Assembly: GCF_030151085.1 (NCBI RefSeq)
Contig: NZ_JASLER010000056.1
Location: 124,001-188,000 of the forward strand
Direction: 5' to 3'
Source: Bacteroides sp.
GTDB lineage: Bacteria > Bacteroidota > Bacteroidia > Bacteroidales > Bacteroidaceae
Length of the DNA stretch: 64,000 bases
Made by a program: the position numbers and the translations under genes. Under the pieces are notes generated by a model that worked only from the letters and a program-made list of their open reading frames with translations, was not told where the DNA came from and searched no databases. This document shows positions 54,677 through 64,000 of this stretch, one piece after another (position 1 is the stretch's first letter; every line of letters starts with the position of its first letter).

Positions 54677-56575
54677 TTACTTCAATAATTTAGCGTTGAA
54701 CTCTTTCAATGTATCGAGTACATTGACACGGACGTGAATGAAATTCTCAATACCGGCAGCTTTCAAGTCGTCCATGCAAGCAGGAGCACCAGCTACGATA
54801 AACATAGCGCGACCGTTTACAGCTTTAAAGGCAGGAACAGCATATTCTACATATTCATCATCGCTGGAACAAAGTACCACGATGTCAGCCTTGGCAGCCA
54901 TAGCAGCTTCTACACCTTCTTCTACAGTGGGGAAACCGAGATTATCAACCACCTCATATCCGGCACAAGCCAAGAAGTTGCATGAATACTGTGCACGTGC
55001 CTGACGCATAGCCAAGTTACCGATAGTCAGCATAAATGCTTTGGGGCGATGAGCGGCAGCTTCCGTCTGGAGACGCAATGCTTCAAACTGGCTGGCAGCA
55101 CGATCAAAGTTCAATGTAGCCACGTCTTTTTCGCAAGTGTCATGACCACCGCAGCAGCAAGTAGCTTCAACCGGTTTCTTATCGCCGGCTATTTCATTGA
55201 AGTTAGGGAACTGGTTAGTACCCAGCAATACTTCGCGACGTTGAGCCATAGCTTTATGACGGGCACTATTGCTTTCGTTTACAGCAGCCTGTACTTTACC
55301 AGCCTTCACGGCAGCATAGAAGCCACCTTCTTCTTCAATAGCGAGGAATAATTCCCAAGCTTGCTTAGCAATAGATACTGTAAGATTTTCAATATAATAA
55401 GAACCGGCAGCCGGGTCAATTACTTTATCGAAATGAGATTCTTCTTTCAACAATAATTGTTGGTTACGAGCCAAACGTTCAGAGAAAGCATCAGGAGTAG
55501 TGTAAGTCTTGTCGAACGGAGTAACAGTCATTGAGTCAACACCGGCAAGAGCAGCACTCATAGCTTCAGTCTGCGTACGGAGCAAATTTACGTGTGCATC
55601 GTACAAAGTAAGGTTGAATGTAGAAGTCTCTGCATGGATTTTCATCTTGGCAGCGCAACGACATTCGCCTTTCGGACCTTTGTTATCGCAGTCGCGCAAG
55701 CATTCGGGGCTATAAGATGCCACGATATTAGCCCATAACATACGGGCAGCGCGGAACTTGGCAATTTCAAGGAAGTAATTGGAACTGATACCGAAGTTAA
55801 ATTTAATCTTCTTGGCAACGAGAGCAGCAGGAAGTCCGGCTTCAATCAGTTGATTCATATATTCGTTACCCCAAGCCAATGCATAACCCAGTTCCTGAGA
55901 GATGTAAGCGCCGGCATTGTTCAATGTTAAAGCAGTAACATTCAGAACACGATACTTGGGCAGTGCAGCAGTAGCTTCGATCAAAGCTTTGGCAGTAGCT
56001 ACCATGTCACCCTTTTCTTTGCCTTTGGCTAGCATCTTGTTGAAGTAATCATAACCGATAGATCCCTGGAGTTTTGTCAAGTCGTAGTCCTTCTTTTGGA
56101 AGTAAGCAACCAGAATTTCCGCCAACTCCACTACATGACCTTGGCAAGTAGAGAAGTTCAGTTCTACACATTCAGCACAAATGCCTTCGAGCAGAGTTTC
56201 AATATAAGCTGCATCAAGTTCTTTGGCTTTAACATGGAAAGAAAGTGAGTCAACACCTTTATTCAGAATATCCAATGCTTTTGCATTAGCTTCTTTAGGG
56301 CATTCTACTTTGATTTCCTGACGAACCAACCATTCGTTGTTGTCTTTCTTAGTACCTCTCAAGTAAGGGAACTCACCGGGAAGGGCATTGGTAGTGGCCA
56401 ATCCTTCGAGGTCTTCCATGCGATAGAAAGGTTTCACCTTGAATCCTTCGTTTGTTTTCCAAACGAGTTTCTTCTCATAGTCAGCGCCTTTAAGGTCAGC
56501 TGTTACTTTGTCCATCCACTGTTCGGTTGTAGCGGGTGCAAAGCTTGAGAAGAGTTTTTCTTTACTGTCTGCCAT
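54677..56575 (-). CDS. mutA: Methylmalonyl-CoA mutase small (beta) subunit
   Basis: Non-catalytic partner of MutB. It keeps the mutase-barrel pattern (FPYLRGTKKDNNEWLVRQEI; LARNQQLLLKEESHFDKVID) but its C-terminal cobalamin-type domain has IGNLAMRQARAQ where MutB has the DGHDRG motif, so it cannot ligate B12. Two Cys-rich insertions are present (RDCDNKGPKGECRCAAK; VEATCCCGGHDTCEK) that are unusual for the family as I know it and might bind a metal. Length 632. Confidence 0.96.
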   Translation of the reverse strand: MADSKEKLFSSFAPATTEQWMDKVTADLKGADYEKKLVWKTNEGFKVKPFYRMEDLEGLATTNALPGEFPYLRGTKKDNNEWLVRQEIKVECPKEANAKALDILNKGVDSLSFHVKAKELDAAYIETLLEGICAECVELNFSTCQGHVVELAEILVAYFQKKDYDLTKLQGSIGYDYFNKMLAKGKEKGDMVATAKALIEATAALPKYRVLNVTALTLNNAGAYISQELGYALAWGNEYMNQLIEAGLPAALVAKKIKFNFGISSNYFLEIAKFRAARMLWANIVASYSPECLRDCDNKGPKGECRCAAKMKIHAETSTFNLTLYDAHVNLLRTQTEAMSAALAGVDSMTVTPFDKTYTTPDAFSERLARNQQLLLKEESHFDKVIDPAAGSYYIENLTVSIAKQAWELFLAIEEEGGFYAAVKAGKVQAAVNESNSARHKAMAQRREVLLGTNQFPNFNEIAGDKKPVEATCCCGGHDTCEKDVATLNFDRAASQFEALRLQTEAAAHRPKAFMLTIGNLAMRQARAQYSCNFLACAGYEVVDNLGFPTVEEGVEAAMAAKADIVVLCSSDDEYVEYAVPAFKAVNGRAMFIVAGAPACMDDLKAAGIENFIHVRVNVLDTLKEFNAKLLK

Positions 56576-56635
56576 AGTTTATTATAAAATTAGAATATGA
56601 TGAATAATGTATTCACTTTGTCGTTAAGAGACTTG

Positions 56636-56643
56636 CAAATATA
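56636..56643 (-). promoter_or_regulatory. -7 box (TATATTTG on the - strand) for mutA-mutB
   Basis: A perfect TAnnTTTG match on the - strand, 60 bp before the mutA ATG. The -33 region has no perfect TTTG. Confidence 0.5.
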
Positions 56644-56734
56644 CAGAATAACTTAAAACGAAAAGATTTTTTAGGGAAAAATTGCATGTATAAGTGACTT
56701 CGTGACAAACATACTATTTTTCTAGGGGTTTTCC

Positions 56735-56765
56735 TTTGCCACCTGACTACGATTGACTACTTTTG
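56735..56765 (+). promoter_or_regulatory. Promoter (TTTG, 19 bp, TACTTTTG) for the AspT-type transporter
   Basis: A full Bacteroides-type promoter: -33 TTTG at 56735-56738 and -7 TACTTTTG at 56758-56765, 46 bp before the ATG at 56812. Confidence 0.75.
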
Positions 56766-56811
56766 CACGAAAATTCTAAAAAATAAATAAAAAATCACAC
56801 AAAAGGTAACT

Positions 56812-58476
56812 ATGGATTGGTTAGAAGGTTTGTTATGGGACCCCGCTTCCGTAGCCCATATCGTTTGCTTGTATGCATTCGTCATTTCAGTGGGCGTGTT
56901 GTTGGGTAAGATTAAAATTTTTGGAATATCTTTAGGAGTAACATTTGTACTCTTTACTGGTATCCTAATGGGACATTTCGGTTTTACAGGTGAAACACAC
57001 ATTCTGCATTTCATCCGCGAATTCGGATTAATTCTCTTTGTTTTCTGTATTGGTCTGCAAGTTGGACCGTCGTTCTTTTCTTCATTCAAGAAAGGAGGAA
57101 TGCGGCTGAATTTGTTGGCTGTTGGTATTGTAGTATTGAACATTGCTGTAGCGCTAGGTATTTACTTTATTGCTAACGGCCGGATTGAATTGCCGATGAT
57201 GGTAGGTATTCTTTATGGTGCCGTCACCAATACTCCGGGTCTTGGTGCCGCACAAGAGGCATTGAATCAGCTCAGTTATTCGGGGCAACCTATTGCATTG
57301 GGATATGCTTGCGCTTATCCTTTGGGAGTTGTCGGTATCATTGGTTCCATTATTGCCATTCGTTATATTTTCCGAGTTAACTTTTCAAAAGAAGAGGAAG
57401 AACTCAAAAGTCAGGGAGGTGACATGAAGCATCAACCGCACATGCTCACGCTGGAAGTGCGCAATGAATCGATTGATGGAAAGAGACTTCTCCAAATAAA
57501 AGAGTTCTTAGGACGTTCATTTGTTTGCTCTCGCATCTGCCATGAAGGGCACGTAAGCATTCCAAACCACGAAACGGAATTTCACACTGGTGACCAGGTA
57601 TTCATTGTTTGCTCCGAAGAAGATGCAGAAGCAGTTATAGCTTTCATCGGAAAAGAAGTTCAAGTAGACTGGGAAAAACAAGATATGCCAATGGTATCGC
57701 GTCGTATCTTGGTTACCAAACCGGAAATCAATGGTAAAAAACTTGGTGACATGCACTTCCGCAGTTTATTTGGAGTAAATGTTACGCGTGTCAACCGTTC
57801 TGGTATGGACTTGTTTGCCGATCCTAATTTGATATTGCAAGTAGGTGACCGTGTAATGGTGGTGGGTCAGCAAGATGCTATCGAACGTGTAACACACGTA
57901 TTGGGAAATCAGTTGAAACGTCTTGATCATCCTAATATAGCAACTATCTTTATCGGTATATTCTTGGGTATCTTGATAGGTAGCCTTCCATTTGCATTCC
58001 CCGGCATGCCTACTCCGGTTAAGTTGGGTTTAGCTGGCGGACCGCTGGTAGTAGCAATTCTTATCGGTCGTTTCGGTCATAAATTAGGATTAGTAACTTA
58101 TACCACAATGAGTGCTAATCTGATGTTGCGCGAAATAGGTATTGTTCTCTTCCTTGCCAGTGTTGGTATCGAGGCGGGTCAGCATTTCGTACAGACAGTA
58201 GTTGAGGGTGACGGACTATTATATGTAGGTTATGGTTTCCTTATTACAGTTATCCCACTATTGATTATCGGTGCTATTGCTCGCTTATATTATAAAGTGA
58301 ATTACTTCACTCTGATGGGTTTGATTGCCGGTAGTAATACAGACCCTCCCGCATTGGCTTATGCCAATCAGGTTTCAGGCAATGACGCTCCATCAGTAGG
58401 TTACTCCACAGTTTATCCTTTGACTATGTTCCTCCGTATCCTTGCAGGGCAGATGATATTACTGACGATGATGTAG
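56812..58476 (+). CDS. AspT/YidE-type membrane transporter with two TrkA-C domains
   Basis: Integral inner-membrane antiporter-like protein of 554 residues. Six hydrophobic segments come first (for example LYAFVISVGVLLGKI and FGLILFVFCIGLQVGPSFF), then two soluble TrkA-C (RCK_C) domains at about residues 205-285 and 295-375 (GDQVFIVCSEEDAEAV; VGDRVMVVGQQDAIERV), then five or more segments with AGSNTDPPALAYANQ, mirroring GAVTNTPGLGAAQEALNQ in the first half. This inverted-repeat plan is that of the aspartate-alanine exchanger family. Substrate not known. Single-gene unit with a strong promoter and a shared terminator. Confidence 0.88.
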   Translation: MDWLEGLLWDPASVAHIVCLYAFVISVGVLLGKIKIFGISLGVTFVLFTGILMGHFGFTGETHILHFIREFGLILFVFCIGLQVGPSFFSSFKKGGMRLNLLAVGIVVLNIAVALGIYFIANGRIELPMMVGILYGAVTNTPGLGAAQEALNQLSYSGQPIALGYACAYPLGVVGIIGSIIAIRYIFRVNFSKEEEELKSQGGDMKHQPHMLTLEVRNESIDGKRLLQIKEFLGRSFVCSRICHEGHVSIPNHETEFHTGDQVFIVCSEEDAEAVIAFIGKEVQVDWEKQDMPMVSRRILVTKPEINGKKLGDMHFRSLFGVNVTRVNRSGMDLFADPNLILQVGDRVMVVGQQDAIERVTHVLGNQLKRLDHPNIATIFIGIFLGILIGSLPFAFPGMPTPVKLGLAGGPLVVAILIGRFGHKLGLVTYTTMSANLMLREIGIVLFLASVGIEAGQHFVQTVVEGDGLLYVGYGFLITVIPLLIIGAIARLYYKVNYFTLMGLIAGSNTDPPALAYANQVSGNDAPSVGYSTVYPLTMFLRILAGQMILLTMM

Positions 58477-58506
58477 GAATAATAAATTAATCCTCAAATA
58501 TAAAAT

Positions 58507-58571
58507 TAAGGCGGATGACACGGATTTAAAGATTGCGATATAGCAAGTCAAAATCCACATCATCCGCCTTA
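58507..58571. terminator. Long bidirectional hairpin between the transporter and HTCS3
   Basis: A 12-bp perfect stem (58507-58518 with 58560-58571), a 3x3 internal loop, six more pairs (58522-58527 with 58551-58556), and a small inner hairpin (TTGC/GCAA). It ends 8 bp from the HTCS3 stop and serves convergent genes. Confidence 0.8.
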
Positions 58572-58578
58572 TTCATGT

Positions 58579-61500
58579 CTAAGAGCGTAATCTTTTCTTT
58601 AAGAATTCCGTTGGAGACACTCCAAATTGTATCTGGAAACATTTTGCAAAGTAAGATGGAGAGGAAAAACCTACTCTGAAACAGATATTGCTAATACAAT
58701 TTTCACCACTTGCAAACAGTTCGGCGGCTTTTTTCAGACGAATTACCCGAATCATGTCATTAGGAGTCATGCCGGAGATACCTTTCACTTTGGCAAAGAA
58801 ATTAGAGCGTCCCATGCATAGCTCCTGCGCTAACGTCTCGACTGTAAAATCGGGGTTCGTCATATTCTGTTCGATAATAGCGGACATACGTGCCAAAAAC
58901 TCTTCGTCCATGCGTGAAGTAGCTACTGAGGCGATAGGCATGGATGGGGTATCCGAATAGTTTCTGCGCAAACGCTCCCTATTATCCAACAAACTGCGGA
59001 CTTGTGCTTTCAATACCTCTGCCGAAAAAGGTTTCTCTACATAGATATCGGCTCCGGTTTCCAAACCTTCGATATGATCTTCCATCGCCACTTTGGCTGT
59101 CAATAATATAACGGGGATATGACTGGTAGTAAGGTTATTTTTTATTCTACCGCAAAACTCAAACCCATCCATGCCCGGCATCATGACGTCACTGATTATC
59201 AAATCGGCAGAATCATCTGCCAGTAACTGCAATGCCTCCTGCCCGTTTGATGCACAAATCACCTTATAGTCCTGGTTAAAAAGATCATGAAGGAATGATA
59301 GCAGATCTTGATTATCATCCACAATCAATAATGTATTGTTTTGCTTTAAAGGAAGAATCACTTCAGGAGACATCTCAGTTTCCTCAGGAATAACCTCATT
59401 TTGCTTCACCACTCCTACCTCTGCGGTAGTCGTAGCGAAAGTAACGATAAAGGCAGAACCACTTCCCACCTCACTTTCTAACCTTAGCTCCCCTTGCATC
59501 ATTTCTACCAACTTCTTTACTAGCAACAAACCAATACCTGTTCCTATACAGTCGCTCGGTCTGTCTTCTTTCACTTGGTAGAAAGGTTTGAAAATTTCTT
59601 GCTGCTCCTTGATGTTGATACCACAACCATTGTCACTCACACTCAATTCAGCCCTTTGTTTTTCTACATCCAATTTCAGTGTAATTTCTATAAAGTCGGT
59701 AGTGAACTTCAAGGCATTGGATAAGAGATTACTTACTATTTTGGTAAATGCTTCAGGATCAATACTAACCAAACACTCCTCAGAAGGCATATCCAGGGAT
59801 ACACGTATATTTTTCAGCTCGGCAGCAAGCTTGAAACGTTTGTAAACATCTTCGAGCAGGCGGTTGATATTTGTCACCCGGCAGTGTATCTCCATTCCCC
59901 CTTCTTCCACCTTTCTGAAGTCCATTAACTGATTCACCAGTGTCAACAATCGCTTGCCGTTTCTTTCCACGACTTGCAGTTGCGGCAATGCTTCCTTCAC
60001 GGTTCTGGTTGACTTCATGATATTGTCCAAAGGAGCAAGAATAAGTGTGAGCGGAGTACGGATTTCATGAACAATGTGGGTAAAGAAATCTATTTTAGAG
60101 TTATACAGTTCCTTGTCTTTCTGAGCAGCCATATAGGCGAGTTTCTTTTTGTGCTGGCGCCGCATGCGATAGAATGAGTAATAGATCAGCCCGATAAACA
60201 GAAGGAAATAGCCTGCTAAAGCCGGATATGAAAGCCACCAAGGTGGCAAAACCTTAATGGGCAACAGGATGCCTTCTTCATTCCAAACACCATCACCATT
60301 GGAAGCCATCACGCGGAAAACATAATTTCCGGGAGAAAGGTTAGTGTAAGTTACACGAGGCTCTCCGGTCAACTCAGTCCATTCTTTTTCAAAGCCTTCC
60401 AGTTTATATTTGTAGCGGTTCTTCTCGGCACCGGTATAGCTTAAAACGGCAAATTCCAGACTGAAAATAGAATGGGATTTATTCAATACCAGCTTGTCCG
60501 TATAAGTGATAGAGGCTGAAAGCGGAGAGCCTTCGGTTGAAGTATTCACATGCTTGTTAAATAGCAGGAAGTCTGTAAGTATCACTGTGGGCACCTCGTT
60601 GTTCTGTATCATTTCTGCCGGGCGAAAAGCATTGAAACCATTAATTCCCCCCACGTACATGGTTCCGTCATCCATTCTGATTCCGGCATTCGGTGAAAAC
60701 TGGTTATCTTGCAATCCATCATATTTATTATAAACCTTCAAGGTACCTTGTTCAGGCTGAAACTTCAACAAACCTTTGCTGGTAGTGACCCAAAGATATT
60801 CATTATCCGGCAAGATCCGATGAATTACCCGGATAGAAAGATCAGAAAAGGGAATATTTTCAAAATTATCTGCTTCGTAATCGTAACGACATAAGCCTTT
60901 TCCATCCGTTCCCAACCACAAGCGCTGATTATAATCTACACTTAAAGTGAACACTTTGTCTGTGGGAAGTGAGCGGGCATCTCCCGCCACATGCCGGTAG
61001 TTTTTCCATTTTCCGGTCTTTCGATCATATCTGAATACTCCTTTGTTCGAAGAGCTTACCCAAAGGTAGCCTTTACGATCTTCTACGATGCAGGTGACAT
61101 CAGCCGGATGAACTTCAAAGACACGCTCGAAATCATTGGTTTTCGGTTGGAAGCGGTTCAGTCCCAAAGTAGTGCCTATCCATATATCACCGTAACTATC
61201 TTTATACAAGGCATAAACACCCGAAGAGTAGAGAGAATTAAGAGATTCACTGGTATTGTAATTCCGGAATATCCCTGTTTTCAGATCAAGAATATCCAAT
61301 CCTCCCATATACATACCTATATATAGATGATCATTATCTTGCAGAAGGGCATGAATATTTTGATAGGTAGGCGTATGGTTATCGCCCTTAGGTTTATAGG
61401 ATAGATAGCGGTCTTCTTTTCGATCCCAATAAAAGAAGCCGGCATCATCGGTGCCTATCCATAGATTATCTTTCGGGTCCCGGGCGAAAGCACTGATTAC

Positions 61501-62559
61501 TTTTCCATTGAGAGCAGTGTTTGTGGTATTATAATAAGTAAAATTACTGTTAGTAGGTGACATATAATTCACTCCACCAAAGTAAGTACCTACCCACAGA
61601 CCATTTTCACGATCTATGAACAGATAATGGAGGTAGTTATCATTCAGTCCGCCATAATATCCATTCGATGATTTGGTTACTTTCCAGGTATTGTCCGACA
61701 CTCTGTAGGCTATCATACCTTCATCGGAAGCTAACAACAAGATTCCCGGATGCCACTCCACGATACTGCGAATCTGTAGTAGAGTTTGGTTGCTCTCCGG
61801 TCTTATCTTTTGTTCAAATCGACCGGTTTTTCTATCCAGCAGAAATAGCCCTTGTCCGGCATTACCCACCCAAAGATTGGCGTGTGAATCTTCAAATAGA
61901 ATCAGATTACGTCCGCATTTTTCACCCTGATAGCGTTTGAATTTGCCGGATGCCGGATTGTAAGAGCAGATACCATTATCTAATGTAGTAATCCATATCT
62001 CTCCACTTTTATCTTCCATGATATCCTTGATACGATCGGAAGGAAGCTGGTTGGGAGCAGTAAACTGACGCAGGATGCCACTTGTCAGATTATAGCAAAA
62101 CACACCTTGTCCGACGGTGCCAACCCACATGTTTTTACGGCTATCCAGATAGACATCACTGGCGCACGACCGGATGCTGCTTCCTGCATGGGTCGATGTT
62201 TTAAAAGGTATAAATTCTTCTGTACGAAGATTCAGCAGGGCCAATCCGGCATCCGAAGCAATCCAAAGCCGTTGCTGGTTATCCTCTGCAATGGAATAGA
62301 TAATATTTCCTAAAGAAAGATCTTCCGAATCATTTCGCCACACTTTAATGCGCTGTCCGTCGAAGCTATGCAAACCGTCAATGGTTCCAAACCACATTCT
62401 ACCTTTGGAATCTTGAAAAATACTGTATACAGCATTGTTAGATAATCCTTCGTTGATGGTGTATTGCCTGAAATAGTGCGAAGATGATTTTACAAGCAAG
62501 GCTGGCCATAAAAGCAGGCAGAAGGTTAGGACATAGTGTCGGATAGGTGTAATATTCAT
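58579..62559 (-). CDS. Hybrid two-component system regulator (HTCS3)
   Basis: Same architecture as the other two HTCS proteins but clearly more divergent. Signal peptide MNITPIRHYVLTFCLLLW to KSS; propeller repeats such as DSKGRMWFGTIDGLHSFDG; Y_Y_Y; membrane span LSYPALAGYFLLFIGLIYY; HisKA with HEIRTP (His831); ATPase (NLLSNALKFT; GTGIGLLLVKKLVEMMQGE); receiver with SDVMMPGMDG (Asp1124); AraC-type end GFSSPSYFAKCFQIQFG. The receiver and HTH are typical and appear intact. Its target is probably the locus continuing beyond 64000, which begins with the glycosidase-like gene that ends 126 bp upstream of it on the same strand. Confidence 0.95.
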   Translation of the reverse strand: MNITPIRHYVLTFCLLLWPALLVKSSSHYFRQYTINEGLSNNAVYSIFQDSKGRMWFGTIDGLHSFDGQRIKVWRNDSEDLSLGNIIYSIAEDNQQRLWIASDAGLALLNLRTEEFIPFKTSTHAGSSIRSCASDVYLDSRKNMWVGTVGQGVFCYNLTSGILRQFTAPNQLPSDRIKDIMEDKSGEIWITTLDNGICSYNPASGKFKRYQGEKCGRNLILFEDSHANLWVGNAGQGLFLLDRKTGRFEQKIRPESNQTLLQIRSIVEWHPGILLLASDEGMIAYRVSDNTWKVTKSSNGYYGGLNDNYLHYLFIDRENGLWVGTYFGGVNYMSPTNSNFTYYNTTNTALNGKVISAFARDPKDNLWIGTDDAGFFYWDRKEDRYLSYKPKGDNHTPTYQNIHALLQDNDHLYIGMYMGGLDILDLKTGIFRNYNTSESLNSLYSSGVYALYKDSYGDIWIGTTLGLNRFQPKTNDFERVFEVHPADVTCIVEDRKGYLWVSSSNKGVFRYDRKTGKWKNYRHVAGDARSLPTDKVFTLSVDYNQRLWLGTDGKGLCRYDYEADNFENIPFSDLSIRVIHRILPDNEYLWVTTSKGLLKFQPEQGTLKVYNKYDGLQDNQFSPNAGIRMDDGTMYVGGINGFNAFRPAEMIQNNEVPTVILTDFLLFNKHVNTSTEGSPLSASITYTDKLVLNKSHSIFSLEFAVLSYTGAEKNRYKYKLEGFEKEWTELTGEPRVTYTNLSPGNYVFRVMASNGDGVWNEEGILLPIKVLPPWWLSYPALAGYFLLFIGLIYYSFYRMRRQHKKKLAYMAAQKDKELYNSKIDFFTHIVHEIRTPLTLILAPLDNIMKSTRTVKEALPQLQVVERNGKRLLTLVNQLMDFRKVEEGGMEIHCRVTNINRLLEDVYKRFKLAAELKNIRVSLDMPSEECLVSIDPEAFTKIVSNLLSNALKFTTDFIEITLKLDVEKQRAELSVSDNGCGINIKEQQEIFKPFYQVKEDRPSDCIGTGIGLLLVKKLVEMMQGELRLESEVGSGSAFIVTFATTTAEVGVVKQNEVIPEETEMSPEVILPLKQNNTLLIVDDNQDLLSFLHDLFNQDYKVICASNGQEALQLLADDSADLIISDVMMPGMDGFEFCGRIKNNLTTSHIPVILLTAKVAMEDHIEGLETGADIYVEKPFSAEVLKAQVRSLLDNRERLRRNYSDTPSMPIASVATSRMDEEFLARMSAIIEQNMTNPDFTVETLAQELCMGRSNFFAKVKGISGMTPNDMIRVIRLKKAAELFASGENCISNICFRVGFSSPSYFAKCFQIQFGVSPTEFLKKRLRS

Positions 62560-62579
62560 AGCAGATTATGTTTTCCATC

Positions 62580-62610
62580 CAAAGATAGAGAATGGATAAA
62601 AAATAACAAA
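62580..62610 (-). promoter_or_regulatory. Promoter (TTTG, 19 bp, TATCTTTG) for HTCS3
   Basis: On the - strand, -33 TTTG (62607-62610) and -7 TATCTTTG (62580-62587) with 19 bp between, the -7 box being 20 bp before the HTCS3 ATG. Confidence 0.7.
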
Positions 62611-62655
62611 GAAAAAGGAAAGATACTTTGCAAGATATTTGTTTGGAAATGCATC

Positions 62656-62677
62656 ACCTCCGTTTCAAAACGGAGGT
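62656..62677 (-). terminator. Palindromic hairpin after the partial glycosidase
   Basis: ACCTCCGTTT (62656-62665) and AAACGGAGGT (62668-62677) form a nearly perfect palindrome just past the stop of the upstream gene. No long T-run, so termination is likely but not certain. Confidence 0.6.
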
Positions 62678-62684
62678 AATAGAT

Positions 62685-64000
62685 TTAGAGTTCTGCACTC
62701 CTGGTTTCATTAGCAAGTACTTCAATATCAACATAAGAAGTTTCGTTACCAAGTACATCAACGGATAAATTGGCTTTTTGCTCTTTGCCTTTAGATTTGA
62801 TTGACGGATAGTTACCATCAAAAGCAGCTCGCCACACCACTGTTTTCCCTGTATGATTAGTAAATTGGCTTTTCTTACGTCCATCATGTTCTACAGTGAT
62901 GTATCCTCCGAATACGGGAACATTACTCAACATCGCATGATCTGTCTGCTTAGGTAAGCGCGAGAAAGTAGTAATCCGCTTTTCTACGGCTGAGGGTTCT
63001 ATACCCATTACTCCGCCTGCCACACCTTCTACAATGCCGAATGACACCTCCGGATATTCCGCACGGTTCATGCGAGGCAGACTGGTCAGTTTGTTATATG
63101 CTTCATAGTCATATCCGTAACGATATAGTAAAGTTGGGAAGTAAGAAAGAGTTTCTACATTCCATTCATGGTTCAGCAGATTATGCACAGTTGCCCGGAT
63201 ACGCTCGGCATCATCGGTCGCCTTGAACCAGATGACAAAAGATTCTCCTTCTCCCTTATAGAATTTCTTTTCTTCTGTCCAAAAGGTATGGTAAGAATTA
63301 AGATCATTGCTCCACCAACGCTCTTCCAACAGTTTACGGTACTGCGATGCAATAGCCATGTATTGCTGCGCTTTAGCTGAATTATTCTGTGCAGAAGCCA
63401 TTTGGGCGGAAGCCTGATAACCGGCATAAAGCGTCGCTACTAAATCGGCACTGGTTGCCAGCCCTGCAAAGTTTTCTACGTAGGAAGCCAAACCACGGCA
63501 GGTATGGAAATTATTATGCGGATCGAAATTATCGGATATATTCATCAGTCGTGGACGGCTCATGATGCTATCCGGTTGCAACTTCCAGCGAACGATATAC
63601 TCGTTCAGCGACTTATCGTAGAAGTTTGTGAAACAGGGATCGTGCAGATAAGTACTGTCCGCCGTCCATTGGTACATCTTCCAACACGCCTGGATAACAT
63701 CGAAATTGGCATTCAGATTGTACCAGAACTCCTTGTCGTTGGTATAGTCGGCAGGAGCCGGACAATTGTAACGGTTGATTTCCCAATAGGTACACCAATC
63801 CTTACTCTCGGAGATGTTTTCAGCAAAACGCATCAGCATGTTCCGGTTATGATCGGTCAGTCCAAGCACTTGGGCACCCACCGACTGGTGGGAGACATCG
63901 CGCATACAGAAAGCCTCCCGCTGCGGCAGAGCTGCCTCGTACCAATATCCTACGGAATCGGTACCGTCATGGCTGTACCCCAAGGCAGTTTTCCGTGCCC
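62685..64000 (-). CDS. Probable (alpha/alpha)6-barrel glycoside hydrolase, 5' end outside window
   Basis: C-terminal 438 residues of a larger protein; the frame continues past the window end, and a TTG at 63983 is not a real start. The visible part begins RKTALGYSHDGTDSVGYWYE and has long helices rich in Trp, Tyr and Asp (REAFCMRDVSHQSVGAQVLG; NLNANFDVIQACWKMYQWT; WWSNDLNSYHTFW), as in helical-barrel glycosidases such as GH78- or GH127-like enzymes; RDVSHQ could hold a catalytic Asp. A small C-terminal beta-domain follows (FGGYITVEHDGRKKSQF; YVDIEVLANETRSAEL). I cannot assign a family. It precedes HTCS3 on the same strand. Confidence 0.6.
   Translation of the reverse strand, partial: ARKTALGYSHDGTDSVGYWYEAALPQREAFCMRDVSHQSVGAQVLGLTDHNRNMLMRFAENISESKDWCTYWEINRYNCPAPADYTNDKEFWYNLNANFDVIQACWKMYQWTADSTYLHDPCFTNFYDKSLNEYIVRWKLQPDSIMSRPRLMNISDNFDPHNNFHTCRGLASYVENFAGLATSADLVATLYAGYQASAQMASAQNNSAKAQQYMAIASQYRKLLEERWWSNDLNSYHTFWTEEKKFYKGEGESFVIWFKATDDAERIRATVHNLLNHEWNVETLSYFPTLLYRYGYDYEAYNKLTSLPRMNRAEYPEVSFGIVEGVAGGVMGIEPSAVEKRITTFSRLPKQTDHAMLSNVPVFGGYITVEHDGRKKSQFTNHTGKTVVWRAAFDGNYPSIKSKGKEQKANLSVDVLGNETSYVDIEVLANETRSAEL

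Noticed and set aside
56576..56811. B12 riboswitch before mutA
   Set aside because: The upstream region is short and AT-rich, and no cobalamin-riboswitch core could be recognised by eye.
1..64000. CRISPR arrays, insertion sequences, prophage or conjugation genes, tRNA or rRNA
   Set aside because: None was seen on reading the window. The direct repeats found have only two units, and no transposase or integrase motif occurs in the long frames.

Overview
The window reads as chromosomal DNA of a gut Bacteroides or close relative. It has three SusC/SusD outer-membrane pairs, three one-protein hybrid two-component regulators, lipoprotein and Sec signal peptides on nearly every enzyme, Bacteroides-type -7 boxes (TAnnTTTG) before many transcription units, and a two-subunit B12-dependent methylmalonyl-CoA mutase. 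No tRNA, rRNA, CRISPR array, insertion sequence or phage gene was seen. Nothing could be searched, so family names rest on motifs and general resemblance.

Bases 1-46700, all on the + strand, form one very large glycan-utilisation region that looks aimed at uronic-acid polymers of the glycosaminoglycan kind. Module A (1-5411) is a PL8 chondroitin lyase (cut by the window edge), a serine-type sulfatase and a GH88 unsaturated glucuronyl hydrolase, closed by a terminator. It is followed by hybrid regulator HTCS1 and a small secreted protein (DUF6250-like). Module B (10505-18342) is SusC1/SusD1 and a heparinase II/III-fold lyase. Module C (18705-28919) is SusC2/SusD2, an unrecognised lipoprotein, a GH29 fucosidase, a GH88 and another heparinase II/III-type lyase, closed by a terminator. 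HTCS2, a close paralogue of HTCS1, follows. Module D (33760-46698) is two tandem paralogous lyases, SusC3/SusD3, a small lipoprotein, a third GH88 and a ROK sugar kinase. A consistent model is that surface lyases cut the polymer, Sus pairs import oligosaccharides, periplasmic GH88, sulfatase and fucosidase finish them, and the kinase phosphorylates a released hexose. The HTCS proteins would sense the products.

Bases 46700-58500 are ordinary chromosome: a DUF3868/DUF3575 pair related to fimbrial loci but lacking a fimbrillin, a GT87-like membrane glycosyltransferase followed by a truncated GT2 remnant, an orphan sensor kinase with a periplasmic binding domain, mutB/mutA, and an AspT/YidE-type transporter.

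Bases 58579-64000, on the - strand, start another glycan locus: HTCS3 and the C-terminal part of a probable (alpha/alpha)6 glycosidase running off the end.

The least explained items are the exported 287-residue protein at 23381, the fucosidase inside a lyase/GH88 operon, a promoter-terminator pair that could make a small RNA at 33.2 kb, a 36-codon signal-peptide ORF in the SusC2 leader, and the truncated GT2 gene at 50.4 kb.
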